DNA of 43,708 nucleotides from positions 1 to 43,708 of the forward strand of contig NZ_CAIZIZ010000121.1 in assembly GCF_903933125.1 (NCBI RefSeq), given 5' to 3'. The first letter of the stretch is position 1. Every line of letters starts with the position of its first letter. Under the pieces are notes generated by a model. That model had not been told where the DNA came from, did no database searches, and saw nothing but the letters and a program-made list of their open reading frames with translations. Position numbers and translations under genes: made by a program. This DNA is from an uncultured Lamprocystis sp. GTDB taxonomy: Bacteria; Pseudomonadota; Gammaproteobacteria; Chromatiales; Chromatiaceae. This document shows, one piece after another, positions 36,787-43,708 of the stretch.

Positions 36787-38546
36787 GGGTCAGCCCGGCC
36801 GCCGGCCAGGAGCATGGATGGCGTGGGGTCATCCGGGGGCACGTTGAAGAGTCGCAGGGCCCCTTCCATGACCTTCGCGAAGATCGGGGCCGCCACCACG
36901 CCGCCGTAGTAGGCGCCGCCGTGCGGTTCGTCGATCATGACCACCATCACCAGGCGTGGATTTCCGGCGGGGGCCATCCCGGCGAAGACCGCCTGGTAAC
37001 GGCCGGCGGCATAGCCGCGACTGCCGGACGCCTTCTTGGCGGTGCCCGTCTTGCCGGCGACCCGATAGCCCGGGACGCTGGCGCGCTTGGCCGTGCCCTT
37101 GTCCGACACCACGGTCTCCATCATCACCCGCACCGCACGTGCCGTCTTGGCGCTCAGTACGCGCGTTCCTTCGGGTGCGTGATCGCGCCGGATCAGGGTG
37201 ATCGGGCGCTTGACGCCATCGGCGGCCAGCACCGCGTAGGCTTGGGCCAACTGGACGGCGGTGACCGACACGCTGTAGCCGAAGGCCATGGTGGCATGAT
37301 CGAACGGCCGCCAACGGGTGTGGTGACGCAGGACGCCGCGGGTTTCGGCCGGGAACTCGACCCCGGTCGGGTGTCCGAACCCCAGTTGGTCATAGGCTTT
37401 CCAGAGCGAAGCGTAATCCATCATCTGGGCGAGCTTGACCACGCCGACGTTGCTCGACTTGGTGATGATTCCGGTCACGTCCAGAGTGCCGTAGCTGTGC
37501 ACGTCGCGCACGATGCCGCCGGCGACGGCATAGGTGCCGCCAGCCGTGTTGACCCGGGTGGTCGGAGTCACCAGGCCGCGCTCCAGTACCGCTGCGACCA
37601 CCAGCGGCTTGACCGTGGAACCCGGCTCCATGACGTCGGTCAGGGCGCGGTTACGGCGTCGTTCGGCGTCGCGCCCGCTCAACGCATTGGGGTTATAACC
37701 AGGCTGGTTGACCATCGCCAGCACTTCGCCCGTGGTCACATCCAGCACCACCGCGGTGCCGCCGACCGCCTTGTTCTCGGCCACCGCGGCCTTGAGTTCG
37801 CGGTAGGCGAGGAATTGCAGCCGCCGGTCCAGGCTCAAGACCAAGTCCTTGCCGGGGCGGGGCGGGCGGATCTGCTCGACCTCCTGCACGATGCGCTGCC
37901 GTCCGTCCTGAATCACCCGCCGCAGACCGGGTTCGGCGCGCAGCAAGCTGTCATAGACGGATTCCATCCCCTCCTGGCCGCGGTCTTCCACATCCGTGAA
38001 GCCGAGAACGTGACCGAAGACCTCCACGCCGGGGTAGAAGCGCCGGTATTCGGTTTCGAAGTCCACACCGTCGATGCCGCGGCGTTTGATCAGTTCGCGC
38101 AGCGCGCCGGTTTCCTCAAGGCTGACCCTTCGCTTCAGATAGATAAAGCCACGCTTGGCGTTCGCTTGCACGCGCTCGCGCAGTTCAGCCGGCTTGAGCC
38201 CCAGGCACCGGGCGAGTTCGGGAAGGACCTCGAGTTGGGTCACGAGTTTGCGCGGATCGGCCCAAATGGTCTCGACCGGGGTGCTGGCGGCCAGCGGCTC
38301 CCCGTTGCGGTCCAGGATCATGCCGCGGCGGGCCGGGATCTCACCCACGCGCAGGTAGCGCCGCTCACCCTCGCCGCGCAGGAACTCGGTTTCCACCACC
38401 TGACGGTAGAACACCGCGGACGCGACCATGACGAAGGCGAACGCCAGGCCGCCCAGCAGGACGCGGCGACGCACCCGGGGGTTGGGCGTGACCGGGTCGC
38501 GCGTGCTTCGACCGCCGTGTTTGATCCGCCGTTTAGGGAGCGCCAT
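36783..38546 (-). CDS. ftsI: Septal transpeptidase FtsI (PBP3)
   Basis: The 587-residue penicillin-binding protein crosslinks septal peptidoglycan together with FtsW. After a basic N terminus and one membrane span (about 28-45) comes the pedestal domain, with RGMILDRNGEPLA near residue 74. The transpeptidase domain has STVK (310-313, the active serine), SSN (364-366) and KTG (499-501). The ATG at 38546 has AAGAGG 6 nt upstream, so I preferred it to a TTG at 38561. It overlaps ftsL by 14 nt. Confidence 0.97.
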   Translation of the reverse strand: MALPKRRIKHGGRSTRDPVTPNPRVRRRVLLGGLAFAFVMVASAVFYRQVVETEFLRGEGERRYLRVGEIPARRGMILDRNGEPLAASTPVETIWADPRKLVTQLEVLPELARCLGLKPAELRERVQANAKRGFIYLKRRVSLEETGALRELIKRRGIDGVDFETEYRRFYPGVEVFGHVLGFTDVEDRGQEGMESVYDSLLRAEPGLRRVIQDGRQRIVQEVEQIRPPRPGKDLVLSLDRRLQFLAYRELKAAVAENKAVGGTAVVLDVTTGEVLAMVNQPGYNPNALSGRDAERRRNRALTDVMEPGSTVKPLVVAAVLERGLVTPTTRVNTAGGTYAVAGGIVRDVHSYGTLDVTGIITKSSNVGVVKLAQMMDYASLWKAYDQLGFGHPTGVEFPAETRGVLRHHTRWRPFDHATMAFGYSVSVTAVQLAQAYAVLAADGVKRPITLIRRDHAPEGTRVLSAKTARAVRVMMETVVSDKGTAKRASVPGYRVAGKTGTAKKASGSRGYAAGRYQAVFAGMAPAGNPRLVMVVMIDEPHGGAYYGGVVAAPIFAKVMEGALRLFNVPPDDPTPSMLLAGGRADP

Positions 38547-38847
38547 GGCCTGCCTCTTCAATCAGCATTACGTCATCGACGCGGGGTAGATACATGCCCA
38601 GTTGATCGCGCGCCTTGCGTTCCACCCGGACGTCGGTGGACAAAGCGGCCTCTTCCAGGCGTAACCGATTCCACTCCACGTCCAAAGCGTCTCGTTGGGC
38701 GCGAAGGTCCTGCAATTGAGCGAAATGGATGCGTGTCAGGTATTTGGTATGCACGACCCAGACCCCGGATGCGGTGATCAGGCCGAGCAACAGGAGCACC
38801 GCGACGGCGCCGGTGCGCTTCATCAACGGATGACGCGCCGGCTTCAT
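38533..38847 (-). CDS. ftsL: Cell-division protein FtsL
   Basis: The 104-residue bitopic protein has one span at about 11-30, then a periplasmic coiled coil rich in Leu, Glu, Gln and Arg ([22 protein letters not shown]). It forms the FtsQLB scaffold that activates FtsW and FtsI. Sequence is poorly conserved in this family, so the call rests on size, topology and its place between rsmH and ftsI. The ATG overlaps the rsmH stop by 4 nt. Confidence 0.92.
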   Translation of the reverse strand: MKPARHPLMKRTGAVAVLLLLGLITASGVWVVHTKYLTRIHFAQLQDLRAQRDALDVEWNRLRLEEAALSTDVRVERKARDQLGMYLPRVDDVMLIEEAGHGAP

Positions 38848-39776
38848 GCGCAACGCTCCGCAACCCGCAGGATGGCGCTGCGCGCCCGCGGATTGCCTGC
38901 CGTTTCCGCCGGACCCGGACGCACCGGCTTGCCCAGCGCGCGCAGGCGTCCCTGCGTCTCGGCCGCAGTCACCGGGAGCCCCTTGGGGAACTGCGGGCCG
39001 CGTGCTTCGTCGCGGATGAAGCGCTTGACGATGCGATCCTCCAGCGAGTGGAAGCTGATGACCACCAGGCGTCCGGCGACCGCGAGCAGGTCGCACACCT
39101 GGGCCAGCGCGCGCGTCAGCTCGCCGAGTTCGTCGTTGACCTGAATGCGCAGAGCCTGGAAGGTGCGGGTGGCGGGGTGCTTTCCCGGCTCCCGGGTCGG
39201 GGCCGCACGCGCCACCAGGTCGGCGAGCTGGCGGGTGGTCTGGATGGGGGAGTGCACGCGCGTCGTGACGATCGCGCGGGCAATGCGCCCGGCAAACCGC
39301 TCTTCCCCGAAGTCGCGCAGCACCGCGGCGATCACGCCTTGTTCGGCGTGGGCCAGCCAGACGGCGGCGGACGCACCGCGGCTTGGGTCCATGCGCATAT
39401 CGAGCGGACCGTCGGTCATGAAACTGAAGCCGCGCTCGGCGGTGTCGAGTTGCGGCGAGGAGACTCCCAAATCCAACAAGATACCCTGCACGCCTCCGGC
39501 GACGCCGACACGTGAGACGGCCGCGGCCAGTTCGCCGAAGGGGGACTGGACGGCGGTCAGGCGGGGGTCGGTCGCGGCCAGAACACCCGCGGCCATGATG
39601 GCCTCCGGGTCCCGATCGATGGCGATCAGACGCCCGGCGCTCCCCAGTCGCGCGAGAATCGCGCGCGCATGGCCGCCGCGGCCGAAGGTGCCGTCGACGT
39701 AGACGCCGTTGGGATCAATCGCCAGAGCCTGCACGCTGTCCTCCAATAAGACCGGTCGATGGGTCGCGTCCGTCAC
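38844..39776 (-). CDS. rsmH: 16S rRNA C1402 N4-methyltransferase
   Basis: The 310-residue enzyme methylates C1402 in the ribosomal P site, the same base that RsmI modifies on the ribose. [13 protein letters not shown] opens the protein and [15 protein letters not shown] near residue 28 is the SAM site. [14 protein letters not shown] near residue 235 is a family signature. I chose the GTG at 39776, 8 nt after the mraZ stop. Frames opening further up would run into mraZ. Confidence 0.95.
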   Translation of the reverse strand: MTDATHRPVLLEDSVQALAIDPNGVYVDGTFGRGGHARAILARLGSAGRLIAIDRDPEAIMAAGVLAATDPRLTAVQSPFGELAAAVSRVGVAGGVQGILLDLGVSSPQLDTAERGFSFMTDGPLDMRMDPSRGASAAVWLAHAEQGVIAAVLRDFGEERFAGRIARAIVTTRVHSPIQTTRQLADLVARAAPTREPGKHPATRTFQALRIQVNDELGELTRALAQVCDLLAVAGRLVVISFHSLEDRIVKRFIRDEARGPQFPKGLPVTAAETQGRLRALGKPVRPGPAETAGNPRARSAILRVAERCA

Positions 39777-39784
39777 GGCGCGTG

Positions 39785-40240
39785 TTAAAACTTCAGTTTG
39801 CCGAGCGCGGACGACATGGCCATCTCGCCGATGTTCCGGTCGTCCAGATCCGCCAGGGTCTTGTCCTTCCATCGCTGCTCGTCCCATATCTCGAACTTCC
39901 CGCCCTGACCGACCAGGGCGACACGCTTATCTAAATAGGCAAATTCACGCAGGTGCTGGGGCAGCAGGATGCGCCCCTGAGCGTCCATCTCGACTTCTTC
40001 CGCGTGACCCAGATAGAGCCTCAGTACGGAACGGGCGACCTCATCGAAGGCGGGCAAGTCGGCAAAGTCACGCTCGATCACCTCCCAGGTTTTTACCGGG
40101 AAGAGCAACAGGCAACGTGCCCGGTCCACCGTCAGGATCAGGTTCGCATCGCCCGCGGCCAGCAGCCGCTCGCGCGGCTTGGCCGGGATCGCGAGGCGCC
40201 CCTTGGCATCAAGGCTGAGATAGGTGGAACCGCGAAACAC
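39785..40240 (-). CDS. mraZ: Transcriptional regulator MraZ
   Basis: This 151-residue protein has two SpoVT/AbrB-like halves. They begin [20 protein letters not shown] (residue 4) and [19 protein letters not shown] (residue 80). MraZ binds repeated TGGG boxes in front of its own operon and normally represses it. Such boxes lie directly upstream. The GTG start at 40240 follows a GGGGAGAGGA purine run. Confidence 0.97.
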   Translation of the reverse strand: MFRGSTYLSLDAKGRLAIPAKPRERLLAAGDANLILTVDRARCLLLFPVKTWEVIERDFADLPAFDEVARSVLRLYLGHAEEVEMDAQGRILLPQHLREFAYLDKRVALVGQGGKFEIWDEQRWKDKTLADLDDRNIGEMAMSSALGKLKF

Positions 40241-40266
40241 TCCTCTCCCCCGGGCGCGCTCTTTAT

Positions 40267-40300
40267 CCCGTTTTTCCCACTTTCCCCCACTTTGCGCCCA
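40267..40300 (-). promoter_or_regulatory. MraZ operator boxes
   Basis: On the minus strand TGGG occurs at 40300-40297, 40289-40286 and 40279-40276, followed by CGGG at 40270-40267. The spacings are 11, 10 and 9 bp. MraZ is known to bind direct TGGGN repeats about 10 bp apart in this position. The boxes begin at the -10 element and run into the leader, as expected for autorepression. Confidence 0.8.
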
Positions 40301-40328
40301 TATTAGCCAGCGACCTCGCGAGCGTCAA
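40300..40328 (-). promoter_or_regulatory. Sigma-70 promoter of the dcw operon
   Basis: TTGACG (minus strand, 40328-40323) and TAATAT (40305-40300) are 17 bp apart, close to the ideal for the housekeeping sigma factor. Transcription should start near 40293, within the MraZ boxes, about 50 nt upstream of mraZ. Confidence 0.8.
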
Positions 40329-40360
40329 GTTTGTCTGGTCAGGTTTTTTGTTAATGCTCA

Positions 40361-40380
40361 GCGACTTAAAAGTAAGTCGC
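40361..40380. promoter_or_regulatory. Perfect palindrome between rnpB and the dcw promoter
   Basis: GCGACTTA (40361-40368) pairs with TAAGTCGC (40373-40380) around four bases. It lies upstream of the dcw promoter and downstream of rnpB. It could be an operator or a transcript end, but no T-run follows directly on the minus strand. Confidence 0.4.
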
Positions 40381-40512
40381 AACGCGTCATCCGAAGTCGG
40401 ACAAAAGCGCGTCAGCTCAGTAGGATGAGCTTGATTACCGTGGAATCGGCCCGGCTAAGGGATGGCTGTTGCAGGTGCGCGCCGCCGCTGGGGGCGGGCG
40501 TCACCGGTGAGG

Positions 40513-40899
40513 GGGAGGGAGTCGGCCTGTAAGCCGGGTTCTGTCGAGGACAGCCATTCATCTGGGACGCATGTCGCCATACGCCTCGAGCGACCTACCC
40601 GGGGACACGCGCGGGCCGCGCGTCGCAGCCCGTGGGCTGCCCGTCCCCCTATTTGGTCTTGCTCCGGGTGGGGTTTACCCTGCCGTCGACGTTGCCGCCG
40701 GCGCGGTGCGCTCTTACCGCACCATTTCACCCTTACCATTCGTGTTCCGACAGTCGCCGGAACACGGATTGGCGGTATATTTTCTGTGGCACTTTCCGTG
40801 GGCTCGCGCCCCCCAGGCGTTACCTGGCACCCTGCCCTATGGAGCCCGGACTTTCCTCCCCGCCCGCAAGCGGGCGGAGCGGCTGTCCGGCCGACTCCC
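40513..40899 (-). ncRNA. rnpB: RNase P RNA, bacterial class A
   Basis: This is the catalytic RNA that trims tRNA 5' ends. The ends pair as helix P1: GGGAGTCGGCC at the 5' end (40899-40889) with GGCCGACTCCC at the 3' end (40527-40517). Conserved core blocks are present in order: GAGGAAAGTCCGGGCTCCAT, AGGGCAGGGTGCCAGGTAAC, GGTAAGAGCGCACCGC, CCGGAGCAAGACCAAATAGG and the late ACAGAACCCGGCTTA. About 387 nt is a normal length for the gammaproteobacterial type. The exact ends are set from P1 and may be off by a few bases. Confidence 0.95.
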
Positions 40900-41024
40900 A
40901 GCCGGTAGTCTAGCCGATCAGGGGTCGGTCGGTGTCATGAGTTATCCCGCGTCAGCATTTCCCCGCGCTCCTGGCTGGATGTTGGCAGGGTTCCAGCGGT
41001 CCACAGCGAGAATTGCGTGCTGCT

Positions 41025-41594
41025 CTAGGGGTCCAGAATTTTGCTGTTATCATAGTTAAGATTGACGATCCGCCCTGGGTTTCCCACGACGAGTGACACG
41101 GGTGGAACATCCTGAACAGCGACACATCCCGCGCCGAGGGTGGCGTTATTCCCCACCCGGAGTGGCCCGTCGACTGTGGCGAGGGGTCCGAACCAGACGC
41201 GATCCCCAACCGTGGGTCCGTCACCGCCATGCGCGGCCGGCCCCAAATAGACCTCCTGAAAAATCGAGCAATGTGCACCCAGGCGGCAGTGACTGAGATG
41301 GATTCCTCCAAAATGACCGATGAAGAGTCCGGGACCGATTTCGGCGGTGGAGTCCAAGTGAATATCGTACATCGTCCGGACGTATCCGGTCAGTAGCCAA
41401 TAAAGCGGCTTCAAGGTCGCGACCACGGGAAAAAAAATGACCCGACGCTGGTGTTGGCGCACCCAGCGACCGAGTCGATAAGCGAACAGTGCCATCGGTC
41501 CGGGTTTACGCAATAGATGAAATATCCGCCGTCCAGTGAGAGGCTTCTTGCGCTTGTTGAACCGTACGATATCGGCGTAAAGATCATTCCACAT
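41025..41594 (-). CDS. Hexapeptide-repeat acetyltransferase, serine-acetyltransferase-like
   Basis: The 189-residue protein has an N-terminal helical part followed by a left-handed beta-helix of hexapeptide repeats (IGPGLFIGHFGGIHLS, then VGNNATLGAGCVAVQDVPP), ending in GNPGRIV. HFGGIHLS supplies the histidine of the active site. Such LbH enzymes put acetyl groups on sugars or serine. Its cousin follows upstream, and EPS genes occur in the window, so a polysaccharide O-acetyltransferase is likelier than CysE. The ATG at 41594 follows AGAGAACC. Its lower GC differs from that of the dcw genes. Confidence 0.75.
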   Translation of the reverse strand: MWNDLYADIVRFNKRKKPLTGRRIFHLLRKPGPMALFAYRLGRWVRQHQRRVIFFPVVATLKPLYWLLTGYVRTMYDIHLDSTAEIGPGLFIGHFGGIHLSHCRLGAHCSIFQEVYLGPAAHGGDGPTVGDRVWFGPLATVDGPLRVGNNATLGAGCVAVQDVPPVSLVVGNPGRIVNLNYDNSKILDP

Positions 41595-41763
41595 GTTGGT
41601 TCTCTGATTATCGCGTTCGCGCCCTTGCCGACTCAAACCAAACGTCGGTATTAAACGCGCCGGCGATCTATCGCTGGGCGCGGTATCTGGAATCTTGCTG
41701 CATTCCGTCATAGGCTCCGTCGGATACCAGCGCACTGAAGGCTTTGCGTCGGTGAGCGGTCGC

Positions 41764-42417
41764 TCAAGAAACCGTTATCTGATCGGGCAGAAAGGAAGAT
41801 GCATCCGGATTGCTGGAAGCGCGCAGCCTACTATTGTCGAAGTCATTACATATCACCCTCGCCGGATTACCCTGAAGGACGATGCCTGTTGCCGGAACGC
41901 TTTTGCTCAACACGGTTCCCGGGAGAATCGTGACGCCATCAGCGATCTGGATACCTCCATAGATCAAGCAGTTGGAGCCGATCCAGACATTGGAGCCGAT
42001 TCGCGGTAGGTGGCCTTTATTGCTGTGAGCCATGCCGATCGTGACGCGCTTGTGAATGACGCATCCATGTCCCAGGGAGAAGGCACCGATGATCATGTGG
42101 CCGCTGTCCGATAGCCAGATATCCGTACCGATCTGCGTGTCCGGCGTAATGTAGATCTTGGCGATGGCGCGCGGGAGCTTAAGCTGAAGCCACCGGACCG
42201 GCCCTAACCATAATAGCCTGATCCAGCGAACAGCCCCGCGCGCTGGTGTCTGCATTCCATAGCGCGTCAACCGATGTAGCACGAGCGTTATAAAACCCGG
42301 AGAGCCGAAGAGAATTCGCAAGGTTGACCGGACGCCGACGCAGCGCCCAGGGTACCGGTTGCCGTGGTAGCGCTGGAAATCTCTGATAAAGATCTCGCGC
42401 AGCGATTGCGTCATCAT
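41764..42417 (-). CDS. Hexapeptide-repeat acetyltransferase, paralogue
   Basis: The 217-residue protein has the same plan: a helical start (REIFIRDFQRYHG), then hexapeptide coils (IGTDIWLSDSGHMIIGAF, IGSNVWIGSNCLIYGG, IADGVTILPGTVLSK). It ends in GNPARVICNDFDNSRL, like GNPGRIVNLNYDNSKI in the next gene. The two are therefore diverged paralogues. The ATG at 42417 has GGAG 8 nt upstream, while the frame's longer start at 42516 has none. A sugar O-acetyltransferase is the likely role. The acceptor is unknown. Confidence 0.72.
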   Translation of the reverse strand: MMTQSLREIFIRDFQRYHGNRYPGRCVGVRSTLRILFGSPGFITLVLHRLTRYGMQTPARGAVRWIRLLWLGPVRWLQLKLPRAIAKIYITPDTQIGTDIWLSDSGHMIIGAFSLGHGCVIHKRVTIGMAHSNKGHLPRIGSNVWIGSNCLIYGGIQIADGVTILPGTVLSKSVPATGIVLQGNPARVICNDFDNSRLRASSNPDASSFLPDQITVS

Positions 42418-42617
42418 GATGGTTGCTCCGGCGAACCGCCTCGCGGCAAATGTTGTGCTTAGGATATGGGTACGGTGGTTGGACCTGGAACGGGCTCCTT
42501 GAGCAATGGCGCCCACCGAAGCGCATAGCGCAAATCGCGAGGTTTATCCTCGGCACAAGATAGCAAATACTTTGGGAAAGACCAGTCAGGAAAACGACTA
42601 AGCACTCTCAAGGTGTG

Positions 42618-43505
42618 TCATAACAAACCGGAGCGCTTTGCCCCCAGACCGAGTTCCAGCCCCAGCCTGTAGAGATCGTTTTTCCGGGCGCCGGTGAGCT
42701 GTGCGGCCAGGCCCGCGGCCTGGCGCAGGGGGAGTTCGGCGGCCAGGACGCGCAGCACCCGGCCTTGCTCCGCCTCGTCAGCGGTCTGCGGCGAGCGGTT
42801 ACCCTCCACCAGAATCACCAGTTCGCCGAGTTGCTGCTCCGCATCGGTCGCCATCCGTTGGGCCAGTGCGTCCGCCGAGCCGCTGAGAAAGGTCTCGAAG
42901 CGCTTGGTCAGTTCGCGGGCGACCACGACGCGCCGGTCTTGTCCCAGGATTGCGGCCAGATCGGTCAGGGTCTCAATGGCGCGTCGCCCGCTCTCGTAGA
43001 GAATCAGGGTCGCTTGCTCGCGCGCGAGTGGCGCGAACCAGGCCCGTCGTTGGGCGCTGGTGCGCGGCGGAAACCCGAGAAACAGGAAGCGGTCGCTGGG
43101 CAGGCCCGCGGCACAGAGCGCGCAGATTGCTGCATTGGCCCCTGGGATCGGCACCACCGCGAGCCCCCGCGCCCGCGCGGTCGCCACCAATTCATAGCCC
43201 GGATCGCTGATCAGTGGTGTGCCGGCATCGGAAACCAGGGCCAGGTTCAGACCCGACTCCAGTGATTCGATCAGGCGTGCGGCGGCCTTGGACTCGTTGT
43301 GATCATGGTAAGCGATGAGTCGGGTATTGATGCCGCAATGGGCGAGCAGGTGCCGGGTCTCCCGCGTATCCTCGGCGGCGATCAGGTCCACGTCGGTCAA
43401 CACCTTACGGGCGCGCTCCGTCAGATCACCCAGATTGCCGATCGGTGTTGCTACCACGTATAGTATGCCGCGTTTTCCTTCCACTCCATCGCCCTCACAC
43501 TGCAC
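42618..43505 (-). CDS. rsmI: 16S rRNA C1402 ribose 2'-O-methyltransferase
   Basis: This 295-residue SAM enzyme of the tetrapyrrole-methylase fold modifies the ribose of C1402, partner to RsmH. LYVVATPIGNLGDLTERARKVL opens the fold. DLIAAEDTRETRHLL, LVSDAGTPLISDPGYELV and PIPGANAAICAL follow as expected for RsmI. The GTG at 43505 is the longest start, and a GTG at 43484 is also possible. In many gammaproteobacteria rsmI sits next to rnpB. Here two acetyltransferase genes come between. Confidence 0.95.
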   Translation of the reverse strand: MQCEGDGVEGKRGILYVVATPIGNLGDLTERARKVLTDVDLIAAEDTRETRHLLAHCGINTRLIAYHDHNESKAAARLIESLESGLNLALVSDAGTPLISDPGYELVATARARGLAVVPIPGANAAICALCAAGLPSDRFLFLGFPPRTSAQRRAWFAPLAREQATLILYESGRRAIETLTDLAAILGQDRRVVVARELTKRFETFLSGSADALAQRMATDAEQQLGELVILVEGNRSPQTADEAEQGRVLRVLAAELPLRQAAGLAAQLTGARKNDLYRLGLELGLGAKRSGLL

Positions 43506-43541
43506 CAGGGGTCATATTATGCACCATGATTGGTCCGTTGC

Positions 43542-43586
43542 CCCAAATTCGGCCGGCAGCAACCGCGCAGCAGTTCCAAATTTGGG
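43542..43586. repeat. Inverted repeat upstream of rsmI
   Basis: CCCAAATT (43542-43549) and AATTTGGG (43579-43586) form a perfect 8-bp inverted repeat about 40 bp upstream of the rsmI start. It borders the REP-like element at the window end. It could be a promoter-region operator or the outer arm of a larger repeat. Confidence 0.35.
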
Positions 43587-43620
43587 TGGCCGCCGCCAAC
43601 AGCGTGTCGGCAGCGAGGCC

Positions 43621-43694
43621 GATGGTGGATGCGCTGCGCTTATCCACCCTACGAAACCGGCTCCGTTGTAGGGTGGATAAGGCGCGCCGCTCGG
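43621..43694. repeat. REP-like palindromic repeat at the right edge
   Basis: TTATCCACCCTAC (43640-43652) is perfectly mirrored by GTAGGGTGGATAA (43668-43680). GGTGGATGCGCTGCGCTTAT in front of it adds a second, imperfect palindrome. This GTAGGGTGGATAAGCGC type of sequence is a familiar dispersed repeat in gammaproteobacterial genomes. It is related to the element at 921-998. The window ends just past it without another gene. Confidence 0.65.
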
Positions 43695-43708
43695 TCTCAG
43701 GGACTCGG

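Noticed and set aside
36729-38777. Plus-strand open frame of 682 codons
   Set aside because: It is a shadow of ftsI in GC-rich DNA, rich in His, Gly and Gln, without a domain or ribosome site.

Overview
This window looks like chromosomal DNA from a high-GC gammaproteobacterium. The arrangement rsmI - rnpB - mraZ followed by a division and cell-wall (dcw) cluster supports this. The protein style and the repeat elements suggest a Chromatiales-type purple sulfur bacterium, but that genus-level guess is weak and rests on memory of relatives. No transposase, CRISPR array, tRNA or rRNA was seen.

Left part (1-24390): an extracellular-polysaccharide (EPS) region of lower and more uneven GC, with large intergenic gaps and genes on both strands. 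It encodes two PAPS-type sulfotransferases, a Wzx-type flippase, a Wzy/O-antigen-ligase-type polymerase, a GT4 glycosyltransferase, a membrane-anchored methyltransferase, a small secreted or lipoprotein-like protein, and a WcaJ-type initiating sugar-phosphate transferase. Three large secreted proteins accompany them: a GHL15-like glycoside hydrolase, a CRTAC1/FG-GAP protein with Calx-beta domains, and a double beta-helix pectate-lyase-like protein. A sigma-54 activator with a VpsR-like layout lies divergent from the initiating transferase gene. The 1-kb gap between them holds one consensus and one near-consensus -24/-12 promoter, both aimed at the transferase gene. The simplest reading is a Wzx/Wzy-type sulfated and methylated EPS under sigma-54 control. 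Export genes (wza/wzc type) and most glycosyltransferases must lie elsewhere.

Middle part (24505-40330): a dense minus-strand dcw operon, mraZ-rsmH-ftsL-ftsI-murF-mraY-murD-ftsW-murG-murC-ddl-ftsQ-ftsA-ftsZ, mostly joined by 1-16 nt overlaps. It makes the muramyl-pentapeptide precursor, lipid I/II and the divisome. murE and murB are absent from their usual places and lpxC does not follow ftsZ. FtsQ carries an unusual basic, low-complexity C-terminal tail of about 115 residues. A clear sigma-70 promoter with MraZ-type repeated TGGG boxes precedes mraZ.

Right part (40513-43708): the RNase P RNA gene, two paralogous hexapeptide-repeat acetyltransferases (probably linked to the polysaccharide, inserted between rnpB and rsmI), rsmI, and a terminal palindromic intergenic repeat.

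The most novel item is a roughly 128-residue module with four conserved cysteines. It occurs three times in the CRTAC1/Calx-beta protein and once at the N terminus of the GHL15-like hydrolase, and I do not recognise it as a named family.
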